DNA from: Ureibacillus sinduriensis BLB-1 = JCM 15800
GTDB taxonomy: Bacteria; Bacillota; Bacilli; Bacillales_A; Planococcaceae
DNA length: 64,000 nt
Reading direction: 5' to 3'
Assembly (NCBI RefSeq): GCF_000772955.1
Contig: NZ_JPVO01000048.1
Location: forward strand, 1 to 64,000
The notes under the pieces were generated by a model that saw nothing but the letters and a program-made list of their open reading frames with translations, was not told the DNA's origin and ran no database searches. The stretch's first letter is position 1; each line of letters starts with the position of its first letter. Both the position numbers and the translations under genes were made by a program. Shown here one piece after another: positions 62,418 through 64,000 of the stretch.

Positions 62418-63437
62418 ATGAGTCTAGAATTTGAAAAAGAAAATTTCGATCAATTATTCGAAGAAGCCTTTGATCAAAAATCCGAAGAAATAAATGAACA
62501 GCTCTCCAGAAAAATCCTCATATCCATGGTAGGGGACGTAAACTCAGGGAAGTCGTCCACTATCAATAAACTGATGGATAAAGATTTGGCAAGTGTGGGT
62601 GCCCAACCCGGAGAAACAGTCCAAATCCAGAAATATGTCTATAAAGAGAATATCGTTTTTGTGGATACACCTGGCTTGGATGATGTAGTGGAGGAAAACT
62701 CGGATGTTACAATAAAATACTACCAACAGTCGGATGTCGTCATATTCTTTTTAAATGCAGCTGGGACCGTCTTATCGGAGAACGAGTTAAAGAACTTTAG
62801 AAAAATTGAAAAAATTACAAACGATATTATTATTGTGTTAAACAAAATAGATGCAGCGGATGATGTGCCAAATCTAGTAAAGTATATACAAGATCATACC
62901 GACTACGCCTACCCGGTCGTACCTATCTCCTCAAGAACAGGGGAAAACATCGGAATGTTGCAAACGAAATTGTTGGAAGTTCTGGAAAAAAAGTCTAAAG
63001 ATGTCCTCATGGCGCAAAATTTAAAAGACAAAAGCTCTATTGCCAATAAGTGGATATTGGCTGCTGGTGCTTCTTCTGCAGCTGTTGGGGCATCGCCTAT
63101 ACCAGGCTCGGATTTTATCCCACTAACAGGAATACAAGTAGGCTTGATGATTAAACTTTCAACCCTATATGATAAACCAGTATCAAAAGAAAATGCGAAG
63201 GAACTAATCATCGCTACGGTTGTTGGGAATATTGGAAAAACAGTCTTCCGTCAAATCGTGAAATTCGTTCCGGCTGCCGGTTCTATCGTAGGGGCAAGTG
63301 TAGCGGGTGCGATGACAGTCGCATTGGGTTATGCCGTAAAATACATGCATGAGCATGATATCGAGTTGCGAGCAGAACAATTAAAAACCATTTATGATAA
63401 GTTCCTGAAGAAGGAAAAGAAAAATCCAAGTATTTAA
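62418..63437 (+). CDS. Era-like GTPase with C-terminal DUF697 membrane-associated domain
   Basis: This 339-residue protein has an N-terminal GTPase domain: G1 GDVNSGKSS at residues 39-47, G3 DTPGLDD, G4 NKID, and G5-like SSRTG. From about residue 205 a helical, partly hydrophobic region (AAGASSAAVGASPIPGSDFIPLTGIQVGLM) matches DUF697. Such proteins occur beside stress or membrane-remodelling genes in other bacteria, but no function is established. AGGGGTG precedes the ATG at 62418; GTG 62409 is in frame. It is monocistronic with its own terminator. Confidence 0.85.
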   Translation: MSLEFEKENFDQLFEEAFDQKSEEINEQLSRKILISMVGDVNSGKSSTINKLMDKDLASVGAQPGETVQIQKYVYKENIVFVDTPGLDDVVEENSDVTIKYYQQSDVVIFFLNAAGTVLSENELKNFRKIEKITNDIIIVLNKIDAADDVPNLVKYIQDHTDYAYPVVPISSRTGENIGMLQTKLLEVLEKKSKDVLMAQNLKDKSSIANKWILAAGASSAAVGASPIPGSDFIPLTGIQVGLMIKLSTLYDKPVSKENAKELIIATVVGNIGKTVFRQIVKFVPAAGSIVGASVAGAMTVALGYAVKYMHEHDIELRAEQLKTIYDKFLKKEKKNPSI

Positions 63438-63443
63438 TCATTC

Positions 63444-63476
63444 AATCCAAAGGCATATGCTTTTGGATTTTTTTAA
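63444..63476 (+). terminator. Terminator of the DUF697 GTPase gene
   Basis: AATCCAAA and TTTGGATT arms, with the GCATATGC palindrome between them, are followed by TTTTTT. Confidence 0.88.
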
Positions 63477-63569
63477 AACTTCATCATAATTATGGTATGA
63501 TTGAACTTTAATTAGGCTTTAATATATAATATAAAGGTTATAGCAATGAGAGTCTGGAGTGACCACAGA

Positions 63570-64000
63570 ATGAATAGTGCGGAAACAAAAGTAAAAATTA
63601 AGTTGAATTCCACAATTCTTCCCGTTGATGGAGATAGAGAAAATTACGAAATGTGGTTAGATGGTTCATTAGTAGAGAAGTCCGGCAAGACCTACTTACG
63701 TTATACAGAGCGACTCGAGGAAAAAGAAATCCGTACAACAGTGAAGATGGGTAATGAGCAAGCTTTGATATTGCGTGGTGGCGGTGTGAAGATGCGTCTG
63801 CCATTCAACATCGTCCAAGAAGAAATAGGGGCGTATGATACACAGTTCGGCTCCATGCCAATCGTCACAAAAACACGGCATTTATCCTATGATTATAATG
63901 AAGATAAAAGCATGAGTGGAACATTCAACGTCCAGTATGATCTTATCATTAGTGGTCAAGCTGTTGGAAAATATACATTAGAAATACAATATTCGGAGGT
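63570..64000 (+). CDS. ywiB: YwiB-family protein (DUF1934), cut by the window end
   Basis: The first 143 residues are present, and the frame is still open at 64000. Segments such as KTYLRYTERLEEKEIRTTVK, LILRGGGVKMRLPFNI and FGSMPIVTKTRHLSYDYNED match the calycin-like beta-barrel DUF1934 of B. subtilis YwiB. The family is uncharacterised; YwiB lies next to argS and rpoE in B. subtilis, which would follow to the right. An in-frame ATG at 63546 is an alternative start; GGAGTG lies about nine bases before 63570. Confidence 0.85.
   Translation, partial: MNSAETKVKIKLNSTILPVDGDRENYEMWLDGSLVEKSGKTYLRYTERLEEKEIRTTVKMGNEQALILRGGGVKMRLPFNIVQEEIGAYDTQFGSMPIVTKTRHLSYDYNEDKSMSGTFNVQYDLIISGQAVGKYTLEIQYSE

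Overview
The window looks like chromosomal DNA from a low-GC, spore-forming Bacillales bacterium, most likely of the Lysinibacillus/Solibacillus branch of the Planococcaceae. The reasons are the gene families and their order: gerQ, rsfA and pbpG are endospore genes, and the block pdxK-ung-ywdI-ywdK ... gerQ-hemQ-lipL-rsfA-ywfO ... ywhB-ywhD-pbpG-speB-ywiB follows the ywd-ywf-ywh-ywi region of Bacillus subtilis. Bacillithiol genes (bshB2/yojF), T-box and preQ1 riboswitches, a SigB-type promoter and a Bacillus-type LexA box agree. The genus is inference.

Layout. 1-6.7 kb: an IS3-like terminal repeat, a damaged DUF4367 gene, alr, a Na/Pi transporter, a frameshifted ybaK, a YczE-type membrane protein and an XRE regulator coupled to a membrane protein. 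6.9-14.4 kb: kbl, an ATPase, the methionine transporter metNIQ, then divergent mtnE and mtnU. 14.6-25.8 kb: DUF421 protein, nicotinamidase, an SOS-controlled uvrX-yolD pair, a divergent response regulator and hybrid histidine kinase, a SigB-type KGG stress protein, an HExxH protein, L-threonine dehydrogenase and a VOC protein. 25.8-34.6 kb: a T-box controlled trpDCFBA operon lacking trpE, queT behind a preQ1 riboswitch, and a TrpXYZ-type ABC transporter. 34.8-41 kb: a NERD protein, a 0.75-kb higher-order minisatellite, ilvA, a YjiH transporter-like protein and yojF-bshB2. 41-51.5 kb: conserved housekeeping and sporulation block. 51.5-57.7 kb: an inserted-looking cell-surface module, a 1722-aa LPXTG adhesin convergent with its own sortase. 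57.8-64 kb: ywhB, ywhD, pbpG, speB, a DUF697 GTPase and the start of ywiB.

How the genes fit together. Kbl and the SDR-type Tdh form the two-step route threonine to glycine plus acetyl-CoA, and IlvA drains the same substrate towards isoleucine. MetNIQ, MtnE and MtnU form a methionine uptake and salvage group. The trp operon and the TrpX-like transporter flank queT and may jointly supply tryptophan. The adhesin and sortase form a self-contained surface-display unit. GerQ, RsfA and PbpG mark sporulation functions.

The best candidates for something undescribed are the adhesin with five paired-cysteine repeats beside a dedicated sortase, the 82-bp higher-order repeat, the kinase whose first phosphoacceptor site has lost its histidine, and the 45-bp repeats built from two odd palindromes. 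No rRNA, tRNA or CRISPR array was seen.
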